Shown here piece after piece: positions 7,155 through 15,142 of a stretch of DNA of 39,252 nt. Within the stretch, counting starts at the first letter, position 1; every line of letters starts with the position of its first letter. The position numbers and the translations under genes are program-made. The notes under the pieces were generated by a model that saw only the letters and a program-made list of their open reading frames with translations, was not told the origin of the DNA and ran no database searches. Source of the stretch: Patescibacteria group bacterium (GTDB taxonomy: Bacteria; Patescibacteriota; Doudnabacteria; UBA920); assembly GCA_023487095.1 (NCBI GenBank), contig JAMDEL010000057.1, forward strand, positions 1 to 39,252, given 5' to 3'.

Positions 7155-8246
7155 ATGAATGAGTTGATTAAAAAACTAGAAATTTTACTTCAGGAGCTTG
7201 CGGAATTAAAAGGACATTTAAATCTGCCCCAAAAGGAGCAGAAGATTTTGGAATTGGAAGACCAAATGCAGGCGCCGGATTTTTGGACTGACAACCAGGT
7301 TGCGCAGAAAACCTCCCAGGAATACAAGCAGCTCAAGGATTTTTATGATTTTTGGCAAGGTTTGGAAAAAGAAGTTTCCGAACTTTTGGAAATGGCCAGG
7401 GCCAACCGGGACGAATCGGAAGAAACTGTGGCTTACCTGAAAAAACAGGCCGGGGATTTGGAGGGGAAGTACCGCCATAACCGGTTTTTGGCTTTGCTTT
7501 CCAAAAAATATGATGACCATAACGCTATTTTTTCCCTGCATAGCGGCGCAGGCGGCGTGGATGCGCAGGACTGGGCTGGCATGCTTTTGCGCATGTTTTT
7601 GCGTTATTGCGAAAAACGGGGGCTTTCCACGGAGGTTTTGGAATTGAGCCGCGGCGAACAGGGCGGGCTCAAGACCTGCGTGGTGGAAGCGCGCGGCCCT
7701 TTCGCGTACGGCCTTTTAAAAAGCGAGGCAGGTGTGCACCGGCTGGTCAGGCTTTCGCCGTTTAACCCGGCCCATACCCGCGAAACTTCTTTTGCGCTCA
7801 TGGAAATTTTGCCCATTTTGGAAGGGCAGGAAGAGCTTAAAATTGACCCCAAAGACCTGAAGATTGAAGCCAATACCTCTTCCGGCCACGGCGGCCAATC
7901 GGTGAACACCACTTATTCCGCTATCCGCATCACCCACATACCTACAGGCATAAAGGTGAGCATTCAAAACGAACGCAGCCAGCACCAGAACCGGGAAATT
8001 GCCATGCGCATCCTGATGTCAAAGCTCAAAGCTTTGGAAGAAGAAAGGCAGCAGGCGGAAAAAAAGGCTATTCGCGGTGAATTTAAGTCCGCGGAGTGGG
8101 GCAACCAGATCCGTTCCTATGTCCTTCATCCGTATAAAATGGTCAAAGATCACCGGACAGCCTACGAAACTTCAGATCCGGAAAGCGTGCTAAACGGCGA
8201 ATTGGACGAGTTTGTGGAAAAGTTTTTGGAAAAACAAGCGGATTAA
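7155..8246 (+). CDS. prfB: peptide chain release factor 2
   Basis: The 363-residue protein has the RF2 stop-codon tripeptide Ser201-Pro202-Phe203 (LVRLSPFNPAH) and the peptidyl-hydrolysis GGQ at 246-248 (SSGHGGQSVNTT). RF2 reads UAA and UGA, which agrees with TGA stops in this window. The N-terminus aligns with E. coli RF2 from the first helix through the PDFW segment without the usual in-frame UGA, so no programmed frameshift is needed. The frame extends upstream to a TTG at 7098, but the extra residues do not resemble RF2, so ATG 7155 is preferred. No Shine-Dalgarno is seen. Confidence 0.95.
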   Translation: MNELIKKLEILLQELAELKGHLNLPQKEQKILELEDQMQAPDFWTDNQVAQKTSQEYKQLKDFYDFWQGLEKEVSELLEMARANRDESEETVAYLKKQAGDLEGKYRHNRFLALLSKKYDDHNAIFSLHSGAGGVDAQDWAGMLLRMFLRYCEKRGLSTEVLELSRGEQGGLKTCVVEARGPFAYGLLKSEAGVHRLVRLSPFNPAHTRETSFALMEILPILEGQEELKIDPKDLKIEANTSSGHGGQSVNTTYSAIRITHIPTGIKVSIQNERSQHQNREIAMRILMSKLKALEEERQQAEKKAIRGEFKSAEWGNQIRSYVLHPYKMVKDHRTAYETSDPESVLNGELDEFVEKFLEKQAD

Positions 8247-8286
8247 CGAGCTGGTCTTGAAAAAAATAGCGGCAGAGAGAAAAATT

Positions 8287-8295
8287 TGGTATAAT
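8287..8295 (+). promoter_or_regulatory. extended -10 promoter of ftsEX
   Basis: TGG (8287-8289) precedes a perfect TATAAT (8290-8295). No good -35 is present at 17 nt. The predicted leader to the ftsE ATG at 8336 is about 34 nt and lacks a Shine-Dalgarno. Confidence 0.7.
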
Positions 8296-8335
8296 ATATC
8301 CAAGTTCATGCATACAGAAACAGAAACCAAACCCA

Positions 8336-9013
8336 ATGATAAAATTTGAGAACGTCACCAAGCACTATAACCGCTCAAAAGCCCTGGATGGGATAAATTT
8401 GGATATCCATCACGGGGAATTTATTTCTTTGGTCGGCTTGTCTGGCGCCGGTAAGACCACGCTGATGAAGCTTTTGATAGGCGAAGAGGGGATAGACGGG
8501 GGCCGGATTTTAATTGACGATATTGATATTGCCAAAGTTAAGAAATCTGATATGCCGTTTTTGCGCAGGAAGATTGGCATGGTTTTTCAGGATATTAAAC
8601 TTTTGCCCAAGCGCACCGCTTTTGAAAACGTAGCCTTTGCCATGGAGGTCTGCGGCCACCGCAAGGAAAAAATTTCTGAAGACGTACCAAAAATTTTGGA
8701 GCTGGTCGGCCTGCTTCATAAGCGCGACAATTTTCCTCACCAAATGTCGGGCGGGGAAAAGCAGCGCGTGGCGATTGCCCGAGCGCTCGCGCACCGGCCG
8801 GTTCTCCTGCTTGCGGATGAGCCTACAGGCAATTTGGATGAAGTAAATGCCAACGAGGTCATAGACTTGCTCTTAAAGATTAACCAATTGGGCACAACCG
8901 TGGTTTTAGCCACCCATGCCGCGGACCTGGTTAACAAGGTTAAAAAACGGGTTATTACGATTGAAAACGGGAAGATTACTTTCCAGCAGGAAAAAGGTAA
9001 ATATAAACTATAA
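8336..9013 (+). CDS. ftsE: cell division ATP-binding protein FtsE
   Basis: The 225-residue ABC ATPase has Walker A GLSGAGKTT (34-42), a Q-loop in GMVFQDIKLLP, the signature MSGGEKQRVAIARAL, Walker B LLADEPTGNLD and a switch His in LATHAADL. The short length, the MIKFENVTKHY start and the adjacent ftsX identify it as FtsE. FtsEX couples ATP hydrolysis to activation of septal peptidoglycan hydrolases; a coiled-coil M23 protein of the right kind lies at 18465-19781. Only 2 nt separate the ftsE stop from the ftsX start. Confidence 0.95.
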   Translation: MIKFENVTKHYNRSKALDGINLDIHHGEFISLVGLSGAGKTTLMKLLIGEEGIDGGRILIDDIDIAKVKKSDMPFLRRKIGMVFQDIKLLPKRTAFENVAFAMEVCGHRKEKISEDVPKILELVGLLHKRDNFPHQMSGGEKQRVAIARALAHRPVLLLADEPTGNLDEVNANEVIDLLLKINQLGTTVVLATHAADLVNKVKKRVITIENGKITFQQEKGKYKL

Positions 9014-9015
9014 AC

Positions 9016-9933
9016 ATGTTTTACTCAGTATCTTTTTTAAGAGTCATAAAAACCGGCTTTGTAAATTTTGTCCGCAATTTATGGCTGTCGGCCGCAGCCA
9101 CCATGGTAATGACCATTACCCTGGTGATTTTGGCAACTCTGTTTTTGCTGTTTGCCGTGACCAATTTTTCCCTAAAGAGCATCCAAAACACCGTTGATAT
9201 CAGCGTGTATTTTAAAATCGGGCTGGCTGAAGAGAAAATTTCCGCGCTGCAGCAGCAAATCCAAAGCAACCCCAAGGTCAAAGAAGTCAAGTATACTTCG
9301 GCGGAAGAGGCTTTTAAGAACTTTAAGGAAAGGCACTCGGATGATCTGCTGATTACCCAGTCGCTCAACGAGCTGACGGAGAACCCATTACCCGCCACGA
9401 TTAACATAAAAGCCTACAACCTGGAGGATTATCCCGGCATTGCTTCGCAGCTGCAGGATGCCAAATACCAGGAAGTGGTGGACAAGATAAATTTTGAGGA
9501 CAACCGGGTAATTATTGAAAGGCTGAACAAAATTTTGAAGTTTATTGTCTCTTTTGGCATCGGCTTGGTCGCGGTTTTTTCCCTAATCGCCATCTTGGTG
9601 ATTTTTAACACCATTACGCTGACTATTTACAACCGCAGGGAAGAAGTGGAAATAATGCGGCTGGTTGGGGCCACTAACTGGTATATCCGCGGGCCGTTTT
9701 TGACCGAAAGCTTTTTGTATGCGATTTCGGCCACGGTTCTGTGCGCGTTGATTTTCCTGCCGGTCTTTATTAAGATTTTGCCCAAGGTTGCGGCCTATGT
9801 GAACCCACAGATGACGTTTTTCAACCAGAACATTTTTAACTTCTGGTACCTGGTGCTTATCCTTTTTGTCGTTTCCCTGATCTTGGCCATGTCCTCAACC
9901 CTGCTCGCCATAAGGAAATACCTGAAAATTTGA
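9016..9933 (+). CDS. ftsX: cell division permease-like protein FtsX
   Basis: The 305-residue membrane protein has the FtsX topology: a first membrane helix at about residues 24-46, a large extracellular domain (about 50-165, with SVYFKIGLAEEKI and VKEVKYTSAEEAF), then three more helices near 173-197, 225-250 and 275-297. The RREEVEIMRLVGAT motif after the second helix is diagnostic. The extracellular loop is the part known to contact peptidoglycan hydrolases. Its TGA stop is embedded in the -35 box of the rplI leader promoter. Confidence 0.95.
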   Translation: MFYSVSFLRVIKTGFVNFVRNLWLSAAATMVMTITLVILATLFLLFAVTNFSLKSIQNTVDISVYFKIGLAEEKISALQQQIQSNPKVKEVKYTSAEEAFKNFKERHSDDLLITQSLNELTENPLPATINIKAYNLEDYPGIASQLQDAKYQEVVDKINFEDNRVIIERLNKILKFIVSFGIGLVAVFSLIAILVIFNTITLTIYNRREEVEIMRLVGATNWYIRGPFLTESFLYAISATVLCALIFLPVFIKILPKVAAYVNPQMTFFNQNIFNFWYLVLILFVVSLILAMSSTLLAIRKYLKI

Positions 9934-9957
9934 CATTCCTCCCGGTTCTTATATACT
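9930..9957 (+). promoter_or_regulatory. sigma-70 promoter of the rplI leader
   Basis: TTGACA (9930-9935) and TATACT (9952-9957) are 16 nt apart. The predicted start is near 9964, giving a leader of about 117 nt before rplI. It is one of only a few consensus -35 boxes in the window. Confidence 0.8.
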
Positions 9958-9963
9958 GAAAAA

Positions 9964-10080
9964 GAGCTTCTCAGCCCTCCTGGTTTTGTTTTAGTCTATT
10001 CTTCGGACCAGGTATGAGTCGGGCAGGAAGTACTCTCCTTAAGCGGAGGGTTTTTTATTAGAAAAATTATTGAAATCCCA
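9964..10080 (+). ncRNA. structured 5' leader of rplI with attenuator-like terminator
   Basis: The leader contains CCTGGT (9979-9984) paired with ACCAGG (10007-10012), closed by GCCC (9974-9977) with GGGC (10021-10024). A terminator follows: CTCTCC (10033-10038) with GGAGGG (10045-10050) and T6. The upstream CCCTCC (9975-9980) is a perfect complement of the terminator's 3' arm GGAGGG, and it overlaps the 5' strands of the first hairpin, so two exclusive folds exist. This is the layout of a transcriptional attenuator. The regulator (bL9, another protein or a metabolite) is unknown, and no named leader family was recognised. Confidence 0.6.
10033..10056 (+). terminator. attenuator terminator in the rplI leader
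   Basis: A 6-bp stem (one G-T pair) with loop TTAAGC is followed by TTTTTT. It lies 25 nt before the rplI start codon, so read-through is needed for rplI expression from the upstream promoter. Confidence 0.7.
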
Positions 10081-10527
10081 ATGAAAGTCGTATTTATAAA
10101 AGACGCTCCGGGCAACGGGAGAAAAGGCGAGCTAAAAGAGGTTAGCGACGGGTTCGCCAAGAATTTTCTAATCGCCAAAGGTTTTGCCCAGGCCGTTACG
10201 CCGCAGCTCATGCAAAAATTGGAAAAGGAAAGAAAAGAACAGGACCAGAAGAAGCAGAAAGAAGCCGCCAGGCAGCAAATTTTAAAAAGCGAGATTGAAA
10301 AACGCATTTTTTCCATAAAGGTCAAGATAGGCGACAAGGGCCAGGTCTTTGGCGGGGTGCACGAAAAAGAGGTTGCCAAAGCGATTTCCGACAAAGTGGG
10401 TGAAGAAATCGGGAAAAACCAGGTGGAAATCCAGGAAGCGCTTAAAACCCCAGGAGAGCATTCGGTTGCGGTGAATCTCCCCGGCGGGGTTGTGGCAAAA
10501 GCCAGAATTAACATTGAGCCTGCTTAA
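10081..10527 (+). CDS. rplI: 50S ribosomal protein bL9
   Basis: The 148-residue protein shows the L9 layout: an N-terminal rRNA-binding domain (MKVVFIKDAPGNGRKGELKE, then VSDGFAKNFLIAKGFAQ), a long basic connecting helix (about residues 42-78) and a C-terminal domain (GQVFGGVHEKEVAKAI, then LKTPGEHSVAVNL). L9 stabilises the L1 stalk base and limits slippage. Its presence argues against Microgenomates, where bL9 is reported missing. It has its own promoter and attenuator-like leader, and no Shine-Dalgarno. Confidence 0.96.
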   Translation: MKVVFIKDAPGNGRKGELKEVSDGFAKNFLIAKGFAQAVTPQLMQKLEKERKEQDQKKQKEAARQQILKSEIEKRIFSIKVKIGDKGQVFGGVHEKEVAKAISDKVGEEIGKNQVEIQEALKTPGEHSVAVNLPGGVVAKARINIEPA

Positions 10528-10532
10528 ATAAC

Positions 10533-11234
10533 ATGAGCGAAAGACTAAAGAGCTTGTTGTTGATCTTAATATTTACGCTTTTGGCGAGCGGCCTGACCCT
10601 GGCAATCCTTTCACAGATTCAGGCCTACCGCGATTCTCAGGTTTATTTGGCCACCGAGGCCGCTTTGCCCCTTCACCGGGTTGTGTCCAAGGCCAACAAG
10701 CTGTTTTCAAGCCCGGATTTGGGCCTGTCCTTCCAGTATCCGGCTAGCCTGGTTTTGGCCGAAACTGCGACAAGCGTGGAATTGAGCCACAAAATTCAGT
10801 TTAAAAATGACGGCGAGTGCAATATGAAAGGAGACACGGTTACTTACGATTACCTTACGGATTTCAGGGCCGGTTTCCGGGTGTTCACGGGCAGCATGGC
10901 GCAGGCGGTAAAATACTTTTCGCCTTATATGCCTCTGGAAAACTTTGACGGTGAAAACTTAAAGTATTCCCCGGGGTTTATTGATGCCTTTGCCGCCGGC
11001 AAGCTCAAGGGCTACGCGATTTACGAAGGGGCTGAAGGCTGCGGCCATACTATATATTATTTTCCGGCAGACAACGGCCGCGTTCTGGTTGTGGAAAACG
11101 CCATGGTCCAGCAGTTGTCCGGCATTGTATCTAGCGACTTGGAAAAACAGATTTTGGCCGTGCCCGGGGCGATTAGCCGGCAGAAAAACGCAGAAATACT
11201 CCATGAAATTTTGGAATCTATAAGGTTTAATTAA
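10533..11234 (+). CDS. unrecognised membrane-anchored extracellular protein
   Basis: The 233-residue protein has one N-terminal membrane helix (about residues 7-27, LLLILIFTLLASGLTLAIL) without a clear lipobox or signal-peptidase site, so it is probably anchored with its body outside. The soluble part begins with a LGLSFQYPASLVL segment that resembles PsbP-like or similar beta-rich surface domains common in CPR proteins. It contains two Cys residues (ECNMK and EGCGH) that could form a disulfide. It starts 5 nt after rplI and probably shares its transcript. The function is unknown. Confidence 0.75.
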   Translation: MSERLKSLLLILIFTLLASGLTLAILSQIQAYRDSQVYLATEAALPLHRVVSKANKLFSSPDLGLSFQYPASLVLAETATSVELSHKIQFKNDGECNMKGDTVTYDYLTDFRAGFRVFTGSMAQAVKYFSPYMPLENFDGENLKYSPGFIDAFAAGKLKGYAIYEGAEGCGHTIYYFPADNGRVLVVENAMVQQLSGIVSSDLEKQILAVPGAISRQKNAEILHEILESIRFN

Positions 11235-11265
11235 TTATTTTTGTTAACAGGAAAAGGAAAGCCAC

Positions 11266-12963
11266 ATGTCATACCACATCAAGCCGCGCAAGGCCAAAAA
11301 GCTCCACACAAAATTTATTTTCGTTTCCGGAGGGGTCATCTCTTCCGTGGGCAAGGGGATTACCGCTGCGTCCATTGCCATGCTGCTTGAATCGCGCGGC
11401 TACCGGGTAGCGCCTGTAAAATGTGATGCCTACCTGAATATTGACGCCGGCACTATAAGGCCCCAGGAACACGGCGAAGTTTTTGTGACCAAAGACGGAG
11501 TGGAAACCGACCAGGATGTGGGGAACTATGAGCGCTTTATGAACACAGAGCTTTCCAGCGCCAATTACGTGACCAACGGCCAGATTTACCAGGAGATTAT
11601 CCGGCGGGAGCGCAATTTTGAATACGAGGGAGAAGATGTGGAAGTAGCTTTACACGTGCCCGAAGAAATTATCCGCCGCTGCGAGCTGGCGGCCAAAGAG
11701 CGCAATGCGGACTTTGTGATTGTGGAAGTCGGTGGTACAGTGGGCGAGTACCAGAACATTTTGTTTATTGAAGCCAACCGTATTATGAAATACCGGGACG
11801 GTAGGGATGTGGTTCACATCCACGTCGGTTACTTACCCACGCCTCCGGCCATTGGGGAAATGAAATCCAAACCAGTGCAGAATTCCGTGCGGCAGCTAAT
11901 CGCCTCAGGCATCCAGCCCGATTTTCTTATTGGCCGCGCGGAGAAGCCTCTAGATGACCGCCGCAAAGAAACCTTGGCTTGGACCTGCAACATTCCCGTG
12001 GCCAACATTATTTCAGGACCCAACGTGGACACGATTTACCGCGTGCCGCTATCGTATGACCAGCAAAAACTGACTGACAAGATTTTGGAAAAATTTGGAA
12101 TGAGGTCCAAACGGCATGACTTGTCCAAATGGAAAAGCCTGCTGGCAAAAATTTCCCGCATTAATGCCAGCAAACATGAAATTAACATAGCCGTAGTCGG
12201 AAAATATTACGAGACCGGGGCTTATAAGCTGGCGGACGTATATATTTCTGTGGTGGAGTCCATTAAGCACGCTTCCTGGCATAACGGGGCCAAGGCTAAC
12301 CTGCACTGGATTTCCAGTATTGATGTGGAGAGGCAGGGCGCCAAAAAGGTTTTGTCGGGCTTTGACGGCATTGTTGTGCCGGGTGGTTTTGGCAGCCGCG
12401 GTACCGAGGGTATGATTGAGACCATAAAATATGCCCGCGAAAACAAAATTCCTTACCTGGGTTTGTGTTATGGCATGCAGATGGCGACCATTGAATTTGC
12501 TAGGAACGTTGCGGGCATGAAGAACGCCAATACCACTGAAGTAGACGCAAAGACGCCTTACCCGGTAATCCACATTATGCCTGACCAGGAAAAGAAGCTT
12601 TTAAACCGGGAGTACGGCGCGACTATGCGCCTGGGTGGCTGGGATTGTGTTGTCGTCCGCGGGACTAAAACCGAAAAGGCTTATCTTGCCTCCGGCCTAG
12701 TCAAAAAGACTGGCAAGGCCAAAATCTCCGAGCGCCACCGCCACCGGTATGAGTTTAATAATGAATATAGGCAACGCCTGGAAGAAGCGGGCTTGGTAAT
12801 TGCCGGCACAACGCCGGACGGTCATTTGGTGGAAATCATTGAGCTTAAGGACCACCCATTCTTTGTGGGCTCACAGTTCCACCCCGAGTTCCAATCGCAT
12901 CCTTTGTCACCGCACCCGCTATTCAACGGTTTTATGAAGGCCTCAATAAACTCAAAAAAATAA
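11266..12963 (+). CDS. pyrG: CTP synthase
   Basis: The 565-residue protein aminates UTP to CTP using glutamine and ATP. The synthetase half has the P-loop FVSGGVISSVGKG, followed by an HGEVFVTKDGVETDQDVGNYERF-type block. The glutaminase half carries the nucleophile Cys401 in GLCYGMQM and the HPEFQSHP triad end. The proline and Met seen in the usual PGTMSP loop are replaced by AGTIRP. An N-terminal basic extension of about 15 residues precedes the usual start. The ATG is preceded by an AGGAAAAGGA stretch that could act as a weak ribosome site. A strong terminator follows. Confidence 0.96.
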   Translation: MSYHIKPRKAKKLHTKFIFVSGGVISSVGKGITAASIAMLLESRGYRVAPVKCDAYLNIDAGTIRPQEHGEVFVTKDGVETDQDVGNYERFMNTELSSANYVTNGQIYQEIIRRERNFEYEGEDVEVALHVPEEIIRRCELAAKERNADFVIVEVGGTVGEYQNILFIEANRIMKYRDGRDVVHIHVGYLPTPPAIGEMKSKPVQNSVRQLIASGIQPDFLIGRAEKPLDDRRKETLAWTCNIPVANIISGPNVDTIYRVPLSYDQQKLTDKILEKFGMRSKRHDLSKWKSLLAKISRINASKHEINIAVVGKYYETGAYKLADVYISVVESIKHASWHNGAKANLHWISSIDVERQGAKKVLSGFDGIVVPGGFGSRGTEGMIETIKYARENKIPYLGLCYGMQMATIEFARNVAGMKNANTTEVDAKTPYPVIHIMPDQEKKLLNREYGATMRLGGWDCVVVRGTKTEKAYLASGLVKKTGKAKISERHRHRYEFNNEYRQRLEEAGLVIAGTTPDGHLVEIIELKDHPFFVGSQFHPEFQSHPLSPHPLFNGFMKASINSKK

Positions 12964-12973
12964 GCAAATAAAA

Positions 12974-13000
12974 ACTCCTCCATTCCGGAGGAGTTTTTTT
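12974..13000. terminator. bidirectional terminator between pyrG and rpmA
   Basis: ACTCCTCC (12974-12981) pairs with GGAGGAGT (12987-12994) around ATTCC, with T7 on the plus strand and an A run before the stem for the minus strand. Confidence 0.9.
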
Positions 13001-13008
13001 AAACAAAT

Positions 13009-13290
13009 TTACTTGGCGGGTTCCACGTTAACGATTTTGGTCTTGCGAAGATTGCCGTGAAATTTTTTGGTCATCTTGTTCTGGAATTTTACCAGGCCGT
13101 TGGCCAAAGAGTAGAGAGTGGAGTCTCCGCCCATGCTGACGTTTTTGCCGGCATGGTATTTGGTGCCTTTTTGGCGGATGATAATTTGCCCGGTTTTAAC
13201 TTTCTGGTTGCCGAAGATTTTTACGCCTAAGCGTTTGGATCTGGAGTCGCGGCCTAAACTAGTACTGCCGCCTGCCTTTTTATGTGCCAT
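13009..13290 (-). CDS. rpmA: 50S ribosomal protein bL27
   Basis: The 93-residue protein has the universal bL27 start MAHKKAGGSTSLGRDS, then SKRLGVKIFGNQ and the conserved RQKGTKYHAGKNVSMGGDSTL core. The N-terminal tail reaches the peptidyl-transferase centre. It starts directly with MAHKKAGGS, without the cleaved Firmicute-type N-terminal extension. The tail region after about residue 80 is the usual basic extension. It is usually next to rplU (bL21), but here it stands alone downstream of a methyltransferase gene, with its own promoter at 13301-13306. Confidence 0.97.
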   Translation of the reverse strand: MAHKKAGGSTSLGRDSRSKRLGVKIFGNQKVKTGQIIIRQKGTKYHAGKNVSMGGDSTLYSLANGLVKFQNKMTKKFHGNLRKTKIVNVEPAK

Positions 13291-13300
13291 AATCTAAAAA

Positions 13301-13306
13301 ATTATA
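13301..13306 (-). promoter_or_regulatory. -10 box of rpmA
   Basis: A perfect TATAAT on the minus strand lies 11 nt before the rpmA ATG at 13290, giving a leader of only about 3-4 nt. The -35 region is weak and no TG extension is present. Confidence 0.55.
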
Positions 13307-13320
13307 TTAAAATTCAATTT

Positions 13321-14652
13321 TTACTTCTTTTCAAAGATGACTATTTCCCTGGCCACAATTTGATCCTTTCGGTCATAAATGGCAGTGTTTCTGGTTGTAA
13401 GCTTAAGGAACTTAAGCTTTTTTGCCAGATTAGGCGAAATCAAGTCTATAAAATTATAGCCTAAATCCTCAGCCCAGTCAAGGCTTGGTAAGGTGTCGTA
13501 TTGGTCTTTGCCTCTGCGGTAGGCGGGGATACACATTACTATTCTGCCATTTTGGGGCAAGATTTTGGCAAATTCTTTGAAGACTTCCTTGTAGAGTGAG
13601 GTTAGCTCCTTAAAGTTGTCGTCAATTTCGGTTTTTTTTGGAAAACTGAAGTAAATCGGGCCTAAGGTAGACTCGGTCACAATGGCGCTGATTTTTTGTT
13701 TTTCCAGGAGTTGGCCAATTTTTTTGGCATCAGCGGTTTCAAAATGGTATTTGCCCGGGGCGATTTTATAACGATTCCTGAACCACTCCAGGTTTTGTTC
13801 GCTGCCTTTAATGGCTTGTTTGTTAATATCCGAGCCGAGCATCTTAAAACCCAGCAGCAGGCCCTCCTGGACCATGGTGCCAATGCCGCAGAAGGGGTCT
13901 AGCAGGGTTTCGCCAGCTTTGGCGCCGGAAAGGTTGAGCATAATTTGGGCTACTTTGGGAGGTATCATGCCTTGTTTTTCATCGCGCACTGGCCGCTGGT
14001 AGTCGCGCCTGCCATAGTCTTCAAAATCCTGGACCGACAAGGTTTTAGCCGTATAAACAATTTCTTTTCCAGCCAGGATGCAAATCTCCGCGCCTTTTTG
14101 AAGGAGCAGGTTTTTTGTGACTACTACCGAGGCCAGGGCGAGCGAATTAAATTCGGGCAGAACTAAGCGTATGCTGTGCCCGGTTTCGGTCAAAGTTTTT
14201 TTGGCCATCATGCCGATTCTTTTAGGTTCCGTAAAAATACTGACCTGCGGGTATTTTTCAGAAGCGGTGGGAGAGGGGCGCTTGGCCAGGTCCGTATCCA
14301 ACAGATAAATACTGAGGCCGAACTGAATTTTGCCTTTATAATCTTTGAGAAAATGTTTTTTTAGAGTGCTTGGCTTGAAGTAATGTTTGAGTGCAAAGTT
14401 CAGGGAATCTTGGGGGCGCTTTTTTAGAATTTCAATAACCTGAAGGATTTTTATTGAACCCCCAAGTTTTTTTTGCAAAGCTTCGGCTTTAATCGGGGTG
14501 GGAGTTTCCACTACCAAAACCTCTTCCGAAGCCTCAAGGATCTTAACCGGATTGCCGCTCAAACCGCAGGCAGGATCAGTTTTTTCCAAAGTGGCCACCA
14601 GTTCAGCCAAAGATAGCGTAAATACTCTCCCAAGAACAAAGGCGTATTGCAT
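13321..14652 (-). CDS. Trm11-like tRNA guanine-N2 methyltransferase family protein
   Basis: The 443-residue protein has a THUMP-like N-terminal half and a C-terminal Rossmann methyltransferase. The linker YGRRDYQRPVRD..QGMIPPKVAQ is typical of the Trm11/TrmG10 group, and the SAM motif is LLDPFCGIGTMVQEGLLLG (about 250-268), followed by GSDINKQA. The usual catalytic [DN]PPY motif is replaced by TESTLGP at 326-332. The substrate is likely tRNA G10 by family, but the altered motif leaves activity open. A weak -10 (TAAAAT at 14657-14662) is only 5 nt before the ATG. Confidence 0.78.
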   Translation of the reverse strand: MQYAFVLGRVFTLSLAELVATLEKTDPACGLSGNPVKILEASEEVLVVETPTPIKAEALQKKLGGSIKILQVIEILKKRPQDSLNFALKHYFKPSTLKKHFLKDYKGKIQFGLSIYLLDTDLAKRPSPTASEKYPQVSIFTEPKRIGMMAKKTLTETGHSIRLVLPEFNSLALASVVVTKNLLLQKGAEICILAGKEIVYTAKTLSVQDFEDYGRRDYQRPVRDEKQGMIPPKVAQIMLNLSGAKAGETLLDPFCGIGTMVQEGLLLGFKMLGSDINKQAIKGSEQNLEWFRNRYKIAPGKYHFETADAKKIGQLLEKQKISAIVTESTLGPIYFSFPKKTEIDDNFKELTSLYKEVFKEFAKILPQNGRIVMCIPAYRRGKDQYDTLPSLDWAEDLGYNFIDLISPNLAKKLKFLKLTTRNTAIYDRKDQIVAREIVIFEKK

Positions 14653-14674
14653 GGATATTTTATTTCTAAAAAAG

Positions 14675-14683
14675 TGGTAAAAT
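14675..14683 (+). promoter_or_regulatory. extended -10 promoter TGG-TAAAAT
   Basis: TGG (14675-14677) precedes TAAAAT (14678-14683). The ATG at 14692 is 9 nt after the hexamer, giving a leader of 1-2 nt. Confidence 0.6.
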
Positions 14684-14691
14684 AAAAAGTG

Positions 14692-15087
14692 ATGAAAGAC
14701 TACGAAGAAATAAAAAAAGTCTTATCGGAAAATCGTACTAGGGTGGTTTTGGCCGCAGCCTATGTTTTGGTTTTTTTGCTGGGTTTCGGTGTGGGCAGGT
14801 ATGACCAGGAGTGGCAAAAAAGACTTTTTCGGATGCAGAATAATTATAACACAAAAACAGTGAATTTGCAAAAAGACATAAAAAACCCGGAAGGGGAGGC
14901 TCCGGCTAAAGCTGCGGCTAATGCTACGAGTTCCCCTGTTTGTGTAATTAAGGGTAATATTTCCTCCCAAGGAAAAAAGATTTTTCATGTCCGGGGAGGC
15001 AGCTTCTACGACAGGGTCAACCCTGAGCAGTGTTTTAGTACGGAGGAGGAGGCTGTGGCAGCGGGATTCGTTAAATCCAGCAGGTGA
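14692..15087 (+). CDS. small membrane-anchored protein with a C-terminal sunset-like domain
   Basis: The 131-residue protein has one N-terminal membrane helix (about residues 18-37, VVLAAAYVLVFLLGFGVG), a charged linker rich in Lys/Glu/Ala, and a C-terminal domain of about 48 residues. That domain runs CVIKGNIS..GKKIFHVRGG..YDRVNPEQCF..EEEAVAAGF. This pattern resembles the sunset domain found at the end of secreted nucleases and surface proteins, with two conserved Cys. A GTG at 14689 is in frame directly before the ATG. It is probably exposed outside the membrane; the function is unknown. Confidence 0.75.
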   Translation: MKDYEEIKKVLSENRTRVVLAAAYVLVFLLGFGVGRYDQEWQKRLFRMQNNYNTKTVNLQKDIKNPEGEAPAKAAANATSSPVCVIKGNISSQGKKIFHVRGGSFYDRVNPEQCFSTEEEAVAAGFVKSSR

Positions 15088-15108
15088 TTTTTTGTTATTT
15101 TGCCGGGG

Positions 15109-15137
15109 TTGACAGCAGCCCCTTTTTTATATATGAT
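15109..15137 (+). promoter_or_regulatory. near-consensus sigma-70 promoter TTGACA-N17-TATGAT
   Basis: TTGACA (15109-15114) and TATGAT (15132-15137) have the ideal 17-nt spacing. It is the best promoter in the window and is followed by no convincing ORF but by the structured region to 15542. Confidence 0.85.
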
Positions 15138-15142
15138 GCGTA

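Noticed and set aside
9964..10080. Known S6/S18-type ribosomal leader before rplI
   Set aside because: rpsF and rpsR are not next to it and I do not see the expected binding hairpin; I left it as an unnamed leader.
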